This document shows, piece after piece, positions 62,467 through 64,000 of a DNA stretch of 64,000 nucleotides. The stretch spans positions 347,670 to 411,669 of the forward strand of contig NZ_KE159567.1 in assembly GCF_000403845.2 (NCBI RefSeq). The letters are read 5' to 3'. The notes under the pieces are model-generated. The model did no database searches. It was not told where the DNA came from and saw nothing but the letters and a program-made list of their open reading frames with translations. The DNA comes from Eubacterium sp. 14-2 (GTDB lineage: Bacteria; Bacillota; Clostridia; Lachnospirales; Lachnospiraceae). The position numbers and the translations under genes were made by a program. Positions within the stretch are counted from its first letter, which is position 1. Each line of letters opens with the position of its first letter.

Positions 62467-63816
62467 ATGGCAAGAATGTTTGGAACAGATGGTGTGAGAG
62501 GTGTGGCCGGTACAGAGCTTACGATTGAGCTGGCCATGAAACTGGGGCAGGCGGGTGCCTATGTACTGACAAAAGAAAAATCATATCAGCCCACGATTAT
62601 TGTAGGCTGTGATACAAGAATTTCAGGTGGAATGCTGGCGAATGCTCTGATGGCGGGAATCTGTTCCGTAGGGGCGAATGCTGTCTACATGGGGGTGGTG
62701 CCCACGCCGGCCATTGCATATCTGACCAGGAAACACAAGGTAGAGGCAGGTGTGGTTATTTCCGCTTCCCATAACCCCATGGAGTTTAACGGAATTAAGT
62801 TTTTCAACGGGGAAGGATATAAGCTGTCCGACGAACTGGAAGATGAGATAGAAGCCCTGATAAAAAACGGTATGAAGGATGTTGCCATGCCCCTTGGTTC
62901 CGGAATTGGAAATATCAGTTACCGCTTTGACGCCAGGGAGGAATATGTATTTTTCATGAAAAAAACAGTTCCGGTGGATTTAAGCGGCCTGAAAATTGTA
63001 GTGGACTGTGCAGAAGGGGCTTCTCATTATACAGCGGTGGAGACATTAAAGGGTCTTGGTGCAAATCTGGTGGCAATTCATACCAGTCCCGATGGAAGCA
63101 ATATCAATGCCAACTGCGGCTCTACCCATATGGATGAACTGCGGGCAAGGGTGGTTTATGAAAAGGCCAATGTGGGAATTGCTTTTGACGGTGATGCAGA
63201 CCGTATGCTTGCTGTAGATGAAAAAGGCGACGTGGTAGACGGTGATCAGGTGATGGCCATTATCGGAAATTACATGAAGGAGCATGGAAATCTGAAGAAA
63301 AATACCATTGTGGGAACGGTTATGAGTAATCTTGGGTTTACGCTGATGGGGAAACAGCGGGGAATTCATATTGAACAGACAAAGGTGGGAGACCGCTATG
63401 TTCTGGAAAATATGAGAGAAAATGGGTATAATATTGGAGGAGAGCAGTCCGGACATATTATTTTTCTGGATGAAAATACCACAGGAGACGGTCTGTTAAG
63501 CGCGCTCCATCTGCTGGAAGTTATGGTGGAGACAAAGGAACCCCTTTCACAGCTGGCTCAGATTATGGAGGTACTGCCTCAGGCCCTTGTGAATGCAAAA
63601 GTGCCCAACCACAAGAAAGAACATTTTATGGAATATCCGGAAATTGCCCAGGCAATTCATGAGCTGGAGCAGAAGTTTGCAGGAGAAGGCAGAGTTCTGA
63701 TTCGCCCTTCCGGTACAGAGCCGCTGATTCGTGTTATGATTGAAGGGAAGGATCAGACAGAGATTAATCAGGATGCAGAAAATCTGGCTGATCTGATTAT
63801 GAAAAATATGTTGTAA
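62467..63816 (+). CDS. glmM: Phosphoglucosamine mutase
   Basis: 449 residues. It converts glucosamine-6-phosphate to glucosamine-1-phosphate for UDP-GlcNAc, feeding MurA. N-terminal FGTDGVRGVAG, phosphoserine loop ISASHNPMEFNGIK with Ser101, metal loop FDGDADRM, sugar loop GGEQSGHI, and phosphate-binding RPSGTEPLIRVM. In other Firmicutes c-di-AMP synthase activity is also held by GlmM binding. It ends the operon; no terminator hairpin is clear before the next gene. Confidence 0.97.
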   Translation: MARMFGTDGVRGVAGTELTIELAMKLGQAGAYVLTKEKSYQPTIIVGCDTRISGGMLANALMAGICSVGANAVYMGVVPTPAIAYLTRKHKVEAGVVISASHNPMEFNGIKFFNGEGYKLSDELEDEIEALIKNGMKDVAMPLGSGIGNISYRFDAREEYVFFMKKTVPVDLSGLKIVVDCAEGASHYTAVETLKGLGANLVAIHTSPDGSNINANCGSTHMDELRARVVYEKANVGIAFDGDADRMLAVDEKGDVVDGDQVMAIIGNYMKEHGNLKKNTIVGTVMSNLGFTLMGKQRGIHIEQTKVGDRYVLENMRENGYNIGGEQSGHIIFLDENTTGDGLLSALHLLEVMVETKEPLSQLAQIMEVLPQALVNAKVPNHKKEHFMEYPEIAQAIHELEQKFAGEGRVLIRPSGTEPLIRVMIEGKDQTEINQDAENLADLIMKNML

Positions 63817-63936
63817 TTTGCCATGAGGAGGGACCTGGTTTATTTATCCCAACGTCCAGGTAAACTGGGAGGAGTCTTTATGGTTACCTGACAGTACAGG
63901 AAAAACCTGGCAGAAAAATGTATTGGAGGAACGAAG

Positions 63937-64000
63937 ATGGTTAGTCAGAAAGTGACGATTAAGAATCCTACGGGCCTGCATTTAAGACCGGCGGGGATTT
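63937..64000 (+). CDS. ptsH: HPr phosphocarrier protein, 5' part
   Basis: Only the first 21 codons are in the window. GLHLRPAG carries the active His15, phosphorylated by enzyme I in sugar PTS uptake; the Firmicute HPr also has Ser46, not visible here. TTGGAGG lies 7 nt before the ATG. The 120 bp gap after glmM contains repeated CCTGG/CCAGG words and a 22-codon frame with no known function. Confidence 0.85.
   Translation, partial: MVSQKVTIKNPTGLHLRPAGI

Overview
The window looks like a chromosomal segment of an anaerobic, low-to-mid G+C Firmicute of the Lachnospiraceae type (Blautia/Dorea/Clostridium-like). The basis is synteny and protein style: a T-box upstream of a short-form prolyl-tRNA synthetase, a mbl-flhO-flhP block, comFC-yvyF, cdaA-cdaR-glmM, long-form HPF, a YtvI-like AI-2E protein and sigma-A promoters with strong GGAGG ribosome sites. 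No rRNA, tRNA, CRISPR array, integrase or transposase was recognised.

Layout. 1-1.3 kb: degenerate DNA with a truncated orphan Phd/YefM antitoxin. 1.3-5.3 kb: a two-gene unit of hybrid histidine kinase plus solute-binding lipoprotein. 5.4-9.6 kb: secA, a TSCPD protein, and a consensus promoter firing into about 700 nt without a convincing gene. 9.6-17 kb, minus strand: two-component system, RluA-type pseudouridine synthase, YtvI-like protein, T-box-proS and murA. 17.5-23 kb: PrcB-type lipoprotein, plsC, ddl-murF, hpf and an SDR reductase. 23-25 kb: four small Cro/CI-like regulators. 25.2-28.1 kb: a second solute-binding lipoprotein, paired with a chemoreceptor.

28.2-38.8 kb is the accessory region, visibly A+T-rich. 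Its first half (28.2-32.7) is a gene graveyard: YhcG, RhuM, DUF2971 and SPL radical-SAM relics, with an intact HEPN-like gene. It is bracketed by two copies of a terminator-like repeat. Its second half (33.2-38.8) holds a SIR2-STAND NTPase resembling AVAST type V defence proteins, plus a broken and an intact YhcG nuclease. It is bracketed by two diverged copies of the first 90 codons of uvrB, so the insertion seems to have split uvrB and rebuilt it as a hybrid gene. After uvrB-uvrA comes a second, smaller import (43.8-47.8): AraC regulator, transglutaminase-like protein, truncated CPBP protease and Lnt/nitrilase-like protein, preceded by short relics that look like mobile-element remains.

48.4-64 kb is core again: mbl-flhO-flhP-rod-binding protein-recD2, a TrpXYZ-type ABC transporter, comFC-yvyF, two conserved membrane proteins, cdaA-cdaR-glmM and the start of an HPr gene. 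Much of the core serves the envelope: MurA, MurF, Ddl, GlmM, Mbl, PlsC, SecA and c-di-AMP synthesis. A family of modular palindromic repeats (at least five partial or full copies) lies in intergenic gaps on both sides of the imports.
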